13,797 bases of DNA, from positions 1 through 13,797 of the forward strand of contig QNUZ01000029.1 of the NCBI GenBank assembly GCA_004347865.1, read 5' to 3'. The position numbers and the translations under genes are program-made. The first letter of the stretch is position 1, and each line of letters begins with the position of its first letter. Source of the stretch: Archaeoglobi archaeon. GTDB lineage: Archaea > Halobacteriota > Archaeoglobi > Archaeoglobales > Archaeoglobaceae. This document shows positions 6,928 through 13,690 of the stretch, in pieces. The notes under the pieces are model-generated. The model made no database searches and was not told the origin of the DNA. It saw only the letters and a list, made by a program, of their open reading frames with translations.

Positions 6928-6962
6928 CGTCTAGTCTGTTGAACGAACTCATTAATAAAAAA

Positions 6963-6971
6963 GTATAAATA
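6963..6971 (+). promoter_or_regulatory. TATA box of the small membrane protein gene
   Basis: GTATAAATA is centred near 6967 and preceded by an A-rich stretch that could serve as BRE. The predicted transcription start at about 6993 coincides with the ATG at 6994, which points to a leaderless mRNA. Confidence 0.55.
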
Positions 6972-6993
6972 GTCAATGAGGCTAAATAAAAGC

Positions 6994-7326
6994 ATGTTTG
7001 AGTGGAGGGAGATGTTTAGAGAGATCGCTCTTTCAATTGTAATGGTATTCTCTGCAGCCGCTCTTGTTTACGAATGGCTCTCGATGTATAACAGGTTCGA
7101 TCCTTTTTTGGTCTTTCTAGCAGCCTTGCTTATGGCGAGCTTGGCGATGCTTTTGATCAGTGTAGAAATGAGAATGAGGGAAATAACTGAGGAATTTCAG
7201 AATATAAAGAGGACAATCGCAATAACCTCGGATGAGCTGGAAAGCAGAATTTCGAAGACCATAAGTCCCGAAATAAGAGAACTGGGAGAAAGAATAGATG
7301 CGTTGCAGAAGAAACTTTTTAGATAA
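6994..7326 (+). CDS. Hypothetical two-helix membrane protein with C-terminal coiled coil
   Basis: I do not recognise this 110-residue protein. Residues about 11-31 (IALSIVMVFSAAALVYEWLS) and 37-57 (PFLVFLAALLMASLAMLLIS) are hydrophobic and read as two membrane helices with a short turn between them. The last 50 residues are charged and heptad-like (MRMREITEEFQNIKR through ERIDALQKKLFR), suggesting a cytoplasmic coiled coil for oligomerisation or partner binding. The start could be the ATG at 6976, adding six residues. I prefer 6994 because the TATA box at 6963-6971 puts the mRNA start there. Its stop codon is overlapped by the TATA box of the following aIF1A gene, so it is probably a separate transcript. 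Confidence 0.7.
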   Translation: MFEWREMFREIALSIVMVFSAAALVYEWLSMYNRFDPFLVFLAALLMASLAMLLISVEMRMREITEEFQNIKRTIAITSDELESRISKTISPEIRELGERIDALQKKLFR

Positions 7327-7335
7327 ATATTTAAG
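7325..7335 (+). promoter_or_regulatory. TATA box of the aIF1A gene
   Basis: AAATATTTAAG is centred near 7330 and overlaps the stop codon of the preceding gene. The expected transcription start is near 7356, ahead of the GAGGTG ribosome-binding site at 7360-7365. This shows that coding sequence upstream of the ATG at 7425 is in the mRNA. Confidence 0.5.
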
Positions 7336-7370
7336 CCAACCCATTTTCGGATATCATAAGAGGTGTCACT

Positions 7371-7661
7371 CTGAGTGAGGAAGAAGTAGTAAGGGTTCGT
7401 CTTCCGGACAAAAGGAAAGGAGAGATGTTTGGTATCGTTTCGTCGATGCTCGGTGCAGGACATATTAAAGTCAGATGTGAAGATGGAGTGGAAAGGCTCG
7501 GAAGAATTCCAGGGAAGATGAGAAAAAAGATATGGATCAAGGAAGGAGACGTTGTGATCGTTGTCCCGTGGCCATTTCAGAAAGATCGCGCAGACATTGT
7601 CTGGCGCTACACGAATCCCCAAGTGGAATGGTTAGAAAGGAGAGGATATCTGAAGTTTTAA
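7371..7661 (+). CDS. Translation initiation factor aIF1A, probable CTG start
   Basis: aIF1A binds the A site of the small ribosomal subunit and helps assemble the initiation complex with aIF1 and aIF2. The S1-type OB-fold is complete: FGIVSSMLGAGHIKVRCEDG, ERLGRIPGKMRKKIWIKEGD, VVIVVPW and ADIVWRYTNPQVEWL. The first ATG in frame, at 7425, would remove the conserved N-terminal stretch. Upstream in frame the sequence reads SEEEVVRVRLPDKRKGEM, as expected for this family, back to a stop at 7332-7334. No ATG, GTG or TTG occurs in frame in that interval. The CTG at 7371 has GAGGTG (7360-7365) five bases before it and gives a normal 96-residue protein, so I place the start there. An ATA at 7356 or a sequencing error are alternatives. 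The gene ends seven bases from the facing cytochrome gene. Confidence 0.88.
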   Translation: MSEEEVVRVRLPDKRKGEMFGIVSSMLGAGHIKVRCEDGVERLGRIPGKMRKKIWIKEGDVVIVVPWPFQKDRADIVWRYTNPQVEWLERRGYLKF

Positions 7662-7668
7662 AAATTAA

Positions 7669-8763
7669 TCAACTCTTTCCGTACTCTTTTGCAAGTTTCT
7701 GGATCTGCTCATCCGTGAGCGGTTCAGCGCAGCAGATCTGCATGACTTCCGATTCGCTGCTGATATAAGTCCAATTGTAGGGTTCAGGCTTTACCGGATT
7801 TGATGGATCTCCAGTGTAGGTTATATAGTCAAATTTAAGAGCTTCTTTCCAGTCTTTTGGAAGCGGAACAACTCCTTTGATCCATGTTAGACTCTTGGAA
7901 CTTTCGTTCCATGTTGTCATCACTATCTTTCCTGATTCTAGGTACTTCTTCAGGTTCTCATTTCCGTGGCATTCATCGCAACTTTTTGCCTTCTCGCTAA
8001 TCGTGTGGGAATAGAAGGGCTGAATTGTGACGAAAGTTCTGTTGTGATACACGGCCGTCATGAAATTGGCCGGGTAGACCTTTCCATTGAAGTTAACTAG
8101 GATCTCGAAGCCAGCCAATGGTCTGAAGGCCCTTTTCTGATGCTTTTCAGCACTCTCGAGATGGCAGTTGTAGCAGGCGATCACGGTTGTCTGATGGCAT
8201 GCTGTGCAGTAAACTTTGCCGTGAAGATCGTGAACTGCACTTCCGTTGTATTCATGGCAGTTCGTGCACTTAACCATCGTCTCTCTCTTTAGCAACGTTG
8301 GATAGTGATTCCCATCGCCCATCACGTCTTCTTTGCTGTGGCAGTCCAAGCAACTCATTCCTCTGTGAACATCGGTCAAATTCAGTACTGCGATCTCTGT
8401 AATTTGTCTAGCATGGCACCCTAAGCACCTTGAATCGTTCACTTTGTCTCCGGGTGTTATGTGGCAGTCGTAGCAGTCAGGAGTATATTTTTCCGTTTCT
8501 ATCATAGCTCCGTTTGCCTTTGTGTTTGCATGGCACTTCACGCAACCGAAGTCGTCTATAGGCTTTTGTGTTATCAGTTCTATACCACCGTGTTCCGCGG
8601 AGTAAAAAGTGATTTTTCCTTGTCTTGTATAATGCAGACTTGTGTTGAAGTTTTTGGTCCAATCAGTTTTTGCTTCGACAACTTCCTTTGGCTGAGCGCA
8701 ACCAAGGAAGAACAGGACCCCAATGATCATGGCAATTGCAGATAGCACTTCGATAACTTTCAT
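7669..8763 (-). CDS. Octaheme c-type cytochrome, predicted lipoprotein
   Basis: This 364-residue secreted electron carrier has eight CXXCH heme-binding sites at residues 74-78, 97-101, 113-117, 138-142, 166-170, 186-190, 197-201 and 262-266. Nine further histidines outside these motifs are enough for bis-His ligation of all eight hemes. The N-terminus is a signal peptide of about 20 residues ending FFLGC, so Cys22 may be lipid-anchored. The heme sites crowd residues 74-201; the eighth stands alone before a heme-free C-terminal third (267-364) that contains a CC pair at 344-345. No membrane quinol oxidase or other cytochrome lies next to it, so its partners are not visible. Extracytoplasmic electron transfer, for example to Fe(III), is plausible in Archaeoglobales, but no specific reductase activity can be assigned. 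It is a single-gene transcript with a TATA box at 8787-8795. Confidence 0.92.
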   Translation of the reverse strand: MKVIEVLSAIAMIIGVLFFLGCAQPKEVVEAKTDWTKNFNTSLHYTRQGKITFYSAEHGGIELITQKPIDDFGCVKCHANTKANGAMIETEKYTPDCYDCHITPGDKVNDSRCLGCHARQITEIAVLNLTDVHRGMSCLDCHSKEDVMGDGNHYPTLLKRETMVKCTNCHEYNGSAVHDLHGKVYCTACHQTTVIACYNCHLESAEKHQKRAFRPLAGFEILVNFNGKVYPANFMTAVYHNRTFVTIQPFYSHTISEKAKSCDECHGNENLKKYLESGKIVMTTWNESSKSLTWIKGVVPLPKDWKEALKFDYITYTGDPSNPVKPEPYNWTYISSESEVMQICCAEPLTDEQIQKLAKEYGKS

Positions 8764-8786
8764 GTTTAAGAATTTTTAGTCATAGG

Positions 8787-8795
8787 ATATAAAAT
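8787..8795 (-). promoter_or_regulatory. TATA box of the octaheme cytochrome gene
   Basis: ATTTTATAT on the minus strand is centred about 26-28 bp upstream of the ATG at 8763, so the mRNA has little or no leader. The 87-bp region between the cytochrome gene and the first possible DUF1152 start also carries a weaker rightward TATA-like element near 8822-8831. Confidence 0.5.
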
Positions 8796-8880
8796 TTTCT
8801 CGGTTTTTGTTGGTGCATGATATCTAAATTTAGGGAATCAAAATTAAGATATGCAAAAATGCTTTTTTGGAGATATGGAG

Positions 8881-9801
8881 ATGATTAAACTTCTGAGAGA
8901 TTGCAACCGTAAGAGGGCTTTTGTCTTTGGAGTTGGAGGAGGAGGTGATATAGTCAGCACGGTTCCCGTTGCAAACCTACTAAAGCTTTTTGGATTCGAG
9001 GTTATCCACGGCGGCGTTCTCTGGGACCGTTTGGTCGTAGATCCAAAGCCTGGACCAAGAGCGCTGGAAGAGCTCGAAAACATAGAAAAATTCAATGAAG
9101 TTGTTGCATTTGTGAACGAGAACACTAGAACAAATTACGGAGTGGTACCAAATCTTGCAAGGTCTGCTAGGCATTTCGGAGAAGTAGTGGCTCTTGACAT
9201 AACGAAAGGCGCTAAAAACCTAGTAAGAGGACTTAGAGAATTCATGGAGGAAAATGGAATCGGAATTGCGATCGGAGTTGATGCCGGCGGGGACGCCATT
9301 GCCGTGGGTTACGAATCGGGAGTTCGAAGCCCCCTTGCAGATGCGGTAAGCGTTGCAGCGCTAAGTGAAGTTGACGGCATACTCTCTGTAACTGGGTTTG
9401 GGAGCGATGGAGAGCTCAAGCTGGAGGAGCTGATGTTTAACATTGCCGAGATTTTTAAAAGAGGCGGATTTCTGGGTTGCTCTTCTATTTCTTCCGAAGA
9501 TTCTAGGGAAATGACGAGTCTTTGTGAGCTGGTTGTAACTGAGGCTAGCAGAATACCGATAATAGCTTATAGCGGGGAATTCGGGATTAGGAGGATAAGG
9601 AAGGGTAGAACTGTGTTAATAACCCCGATTTCTGCTTTAATCTTCCACTTCAGAGCGAGAGTGGTTTTCGAAATTAATGAAGTTGCAAAGCTGATAAAGG
9701 ACTGTGAGAGTATAGAAGAGGCCAACATAGTACTGAACAAAAATGGAATTACAACTGAACTTGACTACGAAAGATCGGTTTCAGATTTCAAAGTCGCTTA
9801 G
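8881..9801 (+). CDS. DUF1152 domain protein
   Basis: This 306-residue protein belongs to DUF1152, a family of unknown function. It has an N-terminal glycine-rich loop, FGVGGGGDIVST (residues 16-27), typical of a nucleotide-binding beta-alpha turn, and a second acidic glycine motif, GVDAGGDAIAVGYESG, in the middle. No signal peptide or membrane helix is seen. The frame opens at an ATG at 8851, with a further ATG at 8875. I prefer 8881 because GGAGA (8869-8873) sits seven bases upstream and a weak TATA-like element at 8822-8831 puts the mRNA start near 8852. The other starts would add ten or two residues. The last 21 bases overlap the end of the facing rpap gene. Enzymatic function cannot be assigned. 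Confidence 0.85.
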   Translation: MIKLLRDCNRKRAFVFGVGGGGDIVSTVPVANLLKLFGFEVIHGGVLWDRLVVDPKPGPRALEELENIEKFNEVVAFVNENTRTNYGVVPNLARSARHFGEVVALDITKGAKNLVRGLREFMEENGIGIAIGVDAGGDAIAVGYESGVRSPLADAVSVAALSEVDGILSVTGFGSDGELKLEELMFNIAEIFKRGGFLGCSSISSEDSREMTSLCELVVTEASRIPIIAYSGEFGIRRIRKGRTVLITPISALIFHFRARVVFEINEVAKLIKDCESIEEANIVLNKNGITTELDYERSVSDFKVA

Positions 9802-10452
9802 GTCAATTATTTCCTCGTCAAGCTTGAATCCAAGGTCCTTTTCTTCCTCCTCCTTTCTCTCCTTCTTTTCTTCCAATCTTTCTTCTTCCAGAATAGCTTG
9901 CTCTTCTTTTAGCCTCATTAGGGCCTCTATTACTGCTTTTCGGTATTCTTCTATGTTGGGATGGTATTTCTCTATTGCAAGTTTATCATCTCCTTTTTCG
10001 ATTGCTTTAATTCTCCTCAGCGTAGCTCTCGCAGTTTCGATTATCCAGTAGTCTCTGGTCTCGAAGTCCGAAATGTTTATGTTTTCGGGTCTTATCAGGG
10101 GCAGAACTCTGTCATCTCTTTGAAGTAATTTGGCCTTTGCTGTAACAGCCACTATCTCCGGCGGGTTTATGTCGGCTATGGAGTCCAGAGCATCGGGTTG
10201 GAACTTGCTAACAAACCCAAGAAATGATCCTGTTGGGTCGGAGATTCTGATCCTCCACATATCGGAATCTGGTCTAACTTCATCTTTTTCGAGCAAGACT
10301 CCGACGATAAATAGTCTGTTGCATCTAAGGCCGAGCGGTGTTAGGACGTAAACTGCCTCTTTTTCCCCTTCCCCGCCTACCTTAAACTTGGAAGCGTTGA
10401 ACTCCTTTGAGAAAACCCTTCTTGCGACCTCTCTTTTTGTGGTTCTGATCAT
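9781..10452 (-). CDS. RPA-associated protein (RPAP, COG3390-like)
   Basis: This 223-residue partner of archaeal RPA is encoded directly after the RPA gene, as in many euryarchaea (Haloferax and Thermococcus type clusters). After a basic N-terminus (MIRTTKREVARRVF), residues about 40-130 have the pattern of an OB-fold (RLFIVGVLLEKDEV, WRIRISDPTGSF, IVAVTAKAKLL). Residues about 178-207 are a highly charged Glu/Lys coiled coil, and the tail is acidic (DEEIIDLSDFEI). The ATG overlaps the RPA stop (ATGA at 10449-10452), so the two are translationally coupled. The protein probably joins RPA on single-stranded DNA during replication and repair. The stop region overlaps the opposing DUF1152 gene by 21 bases. 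Confidence 0.88.
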   Translation of the reverse strand: MIRTTKREVARRVFSKEFNASKFKVGGEGEKEAVYVLTPLGLRCNRLFIVGVLLEKDEVRPDSDMWRIRISDPTGSFLGFVSKFQPDALDSIADINPPEIVAVTAKAKLLQRDDRVLPLIRPENINISDFETRDYWIIETARATLRRIKAIEKGDDKLAIEKYHPNIEEYRKAVIEALMRLKEEQAILEEERLEEKKERKEEEEKDLGFKLDEEIIDLSDFEI

Positions 10453-11372
10453 GCTTCCACCTCCTTAAGCGCTTTTTCAACTTCTTCGAGTATTTTCGGT
10501 CTGTAGAACTCTGCAGAAGTCACCGTCAGCATCCTAAATCTGATTTCACCTTTTACTTTCAGATACTTTCCCAGGAGCCTCTTTTTCAATTCTAAAAGGA
10601 CAACTCCTCTGTCCAAATGTTCTTCTGCAAGTTTTCTGGCCTCCTTGAGCCCCATCCCTGTTAGAGAACTAATGACCTTTTCGTCCAGAATCAAATCATA
10701 GATCTTCTCGCCGTCGTCTAGAACACCCCTAATCCGTAAGACATCAGTAGTTTCGACTTTCCCGTGTTCCATACAGGTGCCGGCTTTTACCGTTCTCCCA
10801 CAGATTTTACAAACCTGAAGAAGACCGCTGTTCTGCTGAATCGAAACCAGTGCCCCTACGACTTCTAACTCTCTCAACTCCTCTTTTACTTCGATTTGCT
10901 CGTCAATTTCTCTTATTTCACTTGCACTTGTTACTTTTACGCTCTTAATTCCCATGAATTCATCGATGACAACTTTTTCGAACAGGTAGCATTTTCCCTC
11001 TTCTAGTCTCGTCTTGTTCGCCTTTGCCCATACAACAAATCTTGTGATTCCCGTTTCATCACCTATCAGGCCGGTCTGGGATATGATTGGACTGTTCGGT
11101 TCCCAAAGCTGGATGACTTTGGCTTTCAGGCTGACCCATTTGTTGGGCTCTATTTCTGAAATCTTGGCTAAGGCGGGCTTTAGATCGACCCTTGGAATGT
11201 TGTAATTTTTTCTAAGACCGTTTATTATCGTCCTTCTAGCCTCCTCCTCTGGAACCTTAAACTCAAAAAGAAGGAGCCTTAATCTTGTTTCGATCTCTTT
11301 CTTGGTCACGCCGTAACTTTTAAACATCTCGTAAATGTCTTCGACCATTCTTTGAAATCTGTTCTCGTCCAT
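10449..11372 (-). CDS. Replication protein A, zinc-finger OB-fold subunit (single-stranded DNA-binding)
   Basis: This is the ssDNA-binding protein for replication, recombination and repair, 307 residues from the chosen start. The N-terminal helical part (1-55) is followed by an OB-fold (about 78-155, NKWVSLKAKVIQLW to GIKSVKVTSASEI). A second OB-fold (about 168-290) contains a zinc finger Cys188, Cys191, Cys200, His203 (CKICG and CMEH), typical of euryarchaeal RPA. The open frame reaches back to an ATG at 11447, but that would overlap the divergent Sua5 promoter. The ATG at 11372 gives the expected MDENRF N-terminus; a TTTTTTATCC element (11391-11400) about 26 bp upstream suggests a leaderless message. 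The ATG at 11381 is another option. The gene is first in an operon with rpap. Confidence 0.92.
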   Translation of the reverse strand: MDENRFQRMVEDIYEMFKSYGVTKKEIETRLRLLLFEFKVPEEEARRTIINGLRKNYNIPRVDLKPALAKISEIEPNKWVSLKAKVIQLWEPNSPIISQTGLIGDETGITRFVVWAKANKTRLEEGKCYLFEKVVIDEFMGIKSVKVTSASEIREIDEQIEVKEELRELEVVGALVSIQQNSGLLQVCKICGRTVKAGTCMEHGKVETTDVLRIRGVLDDGEKIYDLILDEKVISSLTGMGLKEARKLAEEHLDRGVVLLELKKRLLGKYLKVKGEIRFRMLTVTSAEFYRPKILEEVEKALKEVEA

Positions 11373-11390
11373 GAACGACATAGCCAAACA

Positions 11391-11425
11391 GGATAAAAAA
11401 GCTTTTGTTCGGGAAGATTTAAAAG
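11391..11425. promoter_or_regulatory. Divergent promoter region between rpa and the Sua5-type gene
   Basis: GATTTAAAAG at 11416-11425 is nearly self-complementary and lies 26 bp upstream of the ATG at 11446 on the plus strand. It could also drive leftward transcription from about 11394. A second leftward box, TTTTTTATCC (11391-11400), fits the rpa ATG at 11372. The 73 bp between the two starts hold nothing else. Confidence 0.45.
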
Positions 11426-11445
11426 TAGGGGTTAGGATTTTTCTC

Positions 11446-12378
11446 ATGGAACTTCTCTATCCCGTGGAAAGCGATCTTCGAAGGGCAGCCGAGATATTAA
11501 GGAAAGGCGGCATCGTAGCCTTACCGACAGAAACTGTGTACGGACTATGTTGCGACGCATTCAATGAAGAAGCTGTGGAGAGGATTTACGATATAAAGAG
11601 AAGACCAAAAAATAAACCGCTAATCGTCGGAGTTGGCAGGGTTGAGGAAATACATGAAATTGCTGAAGTAAATGAGACCGCAGAGAGGCTGATTAGAGAA
11701 TTTTTCCCGGGACCTCTAACGCTAATTTTGAAAAATAAGAAAATACCGTCGATTGTGACAGGCGGTTCCGAAAAGGTTGCTATCAGGATGCCTGCTCACG
11801 AAATTCCGTTGAGGTTGTTGAGGTTGTTCAGAGGACCCCTCGTAGTCCCTTCCGCGAACATCTCCGGAAGACCGAGCCCCACAAAGTTGGAGCATGTACT
11901 CTCGGATTTTGGGGATACTCTCGATGCCGTGATAGTCGGAGAATGCAGTATTGGGATAGAGTCAACGATTTTAGACGTTACATCATCTCCGGCGAAGCTT
12001 ATTCGACCTGGAGCGGTTAGTTCGGATATTTTAAAGAAGTTCGTCGAAATAGAGCAATGCGAGGACACCTTTGGACAGTACGAGATTTCCGCGGAAGTGT
12101 ATGTCTTTGTCGGAGAAAGGGTGGAAGAGTCTATCAGAAGCTATTTATCGAGGTATGAGGATGCAGTGGTTATTGCTAGAAAAGACGTTTATGGTGGAAA
12201 GGTAATAGAGGTTGGGGAAAGTCTAGAGAGCTATGCCAGCAACCTTTTCGACGCCTTAAGGAGGGCGGAGAAAATGGGGGCAAAAATCATCCTTGTTGAA
12301 GGCATCGAGGAGAAAGGTATCGGTGAAGCGATCATGCATCGCCTTTACAAATCAGCGAAGAACGTCGTAAGGGTTTAA
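11446..12378 (+). CDS. Threonylcarbamoyl-AMP synthase, Sua5/YrdC family
   Basis: This enzyme makes L-threonylcarbamoyladenylate from threonine, bicarbonate and ATP, the first step of t6A37 modification of ANN-decoding tRNAs. The YrdC domain (about 1-195) shows LPTETVYGL (26-34), IYDIKRRPKNKPL (48-60, the basic KxR pocket), VPSANISGRPSPT (134-146) and the STILDV strand. A Sua5-type C-terminal domain (about 217-310) follows, ending NLFDALRRAE and EAIMHRLYKSAKNVVRV. At 310 residues it is shorter than usual Sua5 (about 340-350). The interdomain linker that normally carries a HYAP-like motif is not recognisable between residues 190 and 216. The start is the ATG at 11446, 26 bp after a TATA box and probably leaderless. 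The longer frame from 11371 would begin opposite the rpa start. Confidence 0.92.
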   Translation: MELLYPVESDLRRAAEILRKGGIVALPTETVYGLCCDAFNEEAVERIYDIKRRPKNKPLIVGVGRVEEIHEIAEVNETAERLIREFFPGPLTLILKNKKIPSIVTGGSEKVAIRMPAHEIPLRLLRLFRGPLVVPSANISGRPSPTKLEHVLSDFGDTLDAVIVGECSIGIESTILDVTSSPAKLIRPGAVSSDILKKFVEIEQCEDTFGQYEISAEVYVFVGERVEESIRSYLSRYEDAVVIARKDVYGGKVIEVGESLESYASNLFDALRRAEKMGAKIILVEGIEEKGIGEAIMHRLYKSAKNVVRV

Positions 12379-12387
12379 TAGCAAAAG

Positions 12388-12395
12388 CTTTAAAT
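12388..12395 (+). promoter_or_regulatory. TATA box of the aIF5A-agmatinase operon
   Basis: CTTTAAAT is centred 28 bp upstream of the aIF5A ATG at 12420. No Shine-Dalgarno sequence is present between them, so the message is probably leaderless. Confidence 0.6.
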
Positions 12396-12419
12396 CATTG
12401 GTCTAGTTCGCTTTTCATT

Positions 12420-12806
12420 ATGAAAGAACAAGCAGAAGTCAGGCAACTTAGAGAGGGGGGATATATTGTTATCGATGACGAACCTTGTGAGATTATAAGT
12501 ATTTCAGTGAGCAAACCGGGAAAGCATGGAGCAGCAAAGGCGAGAATAGACGCTATAGGGATATTTGACTCTCAAAAAAGGAGTATTGTGGAACCTGTTA
12601 CGGCTAAGATCTACATTCCAATGGTGGAAAGAAAAAGAGCACAAGTTTTGAGCGTTGCAAGGGATAACGCCCAGTTAATGGATCTGAATACTTTTGAGAC
12701 CTTTGAGCTGCCCATACCCGAAGACCTCAAAGAGAAAATAGCTCCCGGCAAGGAGGTAATATATATAGAATCCCTCGGTAAAAGAAAAATTGAAAGAATG
12801 GCATAA
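12420..12806 (+). CDS. Translation factor aIF5A (hypusine-containing)
   Basis: aIF5A promotes peptide-bond formation at difficult sequences and needs a deoxyhypusine or hypusine side chain made from spermidine on one lysine. At 128 residues it has the standard length. The modification loop is SVSKPGKHGAAKARID, and Lys35 in PGKHG is the modified residue. An N-terminal SH3-like domain (1-70) and a C-terminal OB-fold (71-128, YIPMVERKRAQVLSV to EVIYIESLGKRKIERMA) are both complete. The ATG at 12420 lies at the predicted mRNA start. The stop overlaps the agmatinase start by one base, so factor and polyamine enzyme are co-transcribed. Confidence 0.97.
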   Translation: MKEQAEVRQLREGGYIVIDDEPCEIISISVSKPGKHGAAKARIDAIGIFDSQKRSIVEPVTAKIYIPMVERKRAQVLSVARDNAQLMDLNTFETFELPIPEDLKEKIAPGKEVIYIESLGKRKIERMA

Positions 12807-13627
12807 TGCACATCGACAACTATTTTTCAATCTCTAATTCCGAAGTAAGGGATGCGGAATTTGTTATATACGGAATTCCCTACGACGCAACCCAGTCCTT
12901 TAAACCTGGATCAAGATTTGCGCCGAACGCCATAAGAGAGGCAAGCTGGAATCTTGAATCGTACTCCCAGTTTTTCTCCTTCGATCTTTCGTTTGCAAAA
13001 GTCTGCGATGCCGGAAACGTGAACTGTGATGGCAGTTTTCAGGATATTGGAATGAGAATCGAGAATCTCTTGGGGGATATCTCCGGAATTCCAATTGCAA
13101 TCGGTGGAGAGCACAGCATAAGTTGTTTGACTAGTAGAAAGTTTAAGAAATGCTGTTTTTTGGTTTTCGATGCTCATTTCGACTTGCGTGACGAATTCGA
13201 CGGAAGCAGATTCAATCATGCCTGTACAGCGAGGAGAATTTTCGAAGAGGGATTTGATATTGTCATTGCAGGTGTCAGGAGCGGTTCTAGGGAGGAGAGG
13301 GCCTTTGCGGACAGAAATGATATAAAGTATATATTTTCGTGGGATTTAAAGGGTTATGAGGACGTAGATAGACTTGTCGGAGAATATGACAGGATCTATC
13401 TCTCCATCGACATGGACGCCTTTGATCCGAGTTACGCTCCCGGTGTTTCAACACCCGAACCTTTTGGCATAAGCCCCAAAATTCTTTTAGAGCTTTTTCG
13501 TGAAATTGCGGATAGAATCGTTGCTCTGGACATAGTTGAAGTTGTTCCAGATGCAGATAAGATTACACAGACCTTAGCGGCGAAATTAATTTTTGAGTTC
13601 ATTGCGGGGTACAGTTCCAAGCGCTGA
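12806..13627 (+). CDS. Agmatinase/ureohydrolase family enzyme
   Basis: This is a manganese-dependent ureohydrolase of 273 residues, most likely splitting agmatine or an aminopropylagmatine to urea and a polyamine, as archaea use for putrescine and spermidine synthesis. The six metal ligands are present: His103 in GGEHS, Asp122, His124 and Asp126 in FDAHFD, and Asp202 and Asp204 in SIDMDAFDP. The substrate-loop residues PGVSTPEP and the NHA motif (137-139) follow the family. Which amine is the real substrate cannot be read from sequence; arginase or guanidinobutyrase are less likely given the neighbour. The ATG overlaps the aIF5A stop by one base (TAATG), so translation is coupled. Tandem T-tracts follow the stop. 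Confidence 0.93.
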   Translation: MHIDNYFSISNSEVRDAEFVIYGIPYDATQSFKPGSRFAPNAIREASWNLESYSQFFSFDLSFAKVCDAGNVNCDGSFQDIGMRIENLLGDISGIPIAIGGEHSISCLTSRKFKKCCFLVFDAHFDLRDEFDGSRFNHACTARRIFEEGFDIVIAGVRSGSREERAFADRNDIKYIFSWDLKGYEDVDRLVGEYDRIYLSIDMDAFDPSYAPGVSTPEPFGISPKILLELFREIADRIVALDIVEVVPDADKITQTLAAKLIFEFIAGYSSKR

Positions 13628-13635
13628 AAAAGAAA

Positions 13636-13658
13636 ATTATTTTTTAGAATTATTTTTT
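13636..13658 (+). terminator. Tandem oligo-T terminator of the aIF5A-agmatinase operon
   Basis: Nine bases after the agmatinase stop the ten-base unit ATTATTTTTT occurs twice (13636-13645 and 13649-13658), each with six T. Two successive U-tracts are a good archaeal terminator, placed before the strong thermosome promoter. Confidence 0.6.
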
Positions 13659-13682
13659 GGAATACCAAGTTTTTGCGTAAAG

Positions 13683-13690
13683 TTTATATA
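13683..13690 (+). promoter_or_regulatory. TATA box of the thermosome gene
   Basis: TTTATATA matches the archaeal consensus exactly. The expected mRNA start is near 13713, just ahead of the ribosome-binding site at 13717-13724. The motif AATACC occurs on both sides of the box (13661-13666 and 13693-13698). Confidence 0.7.

Noticed and set aside
11373..11447. N-terminal extensions of rpa (to 11447) and the Sua5-type gene (to 11371)
   Set aside because: The two extensions would overlap each other across the shared promoter, and both downstream ATGs lie at the right distance from TATA boxes.
11811..11828. Nine-base tandem repeat GAGGTTGTT in the Sua5-type gene
   Set aside because: Only two copies, in frame, encoding a Leu-Arg-Leu-rich helix; too short to be more than codon repetition.
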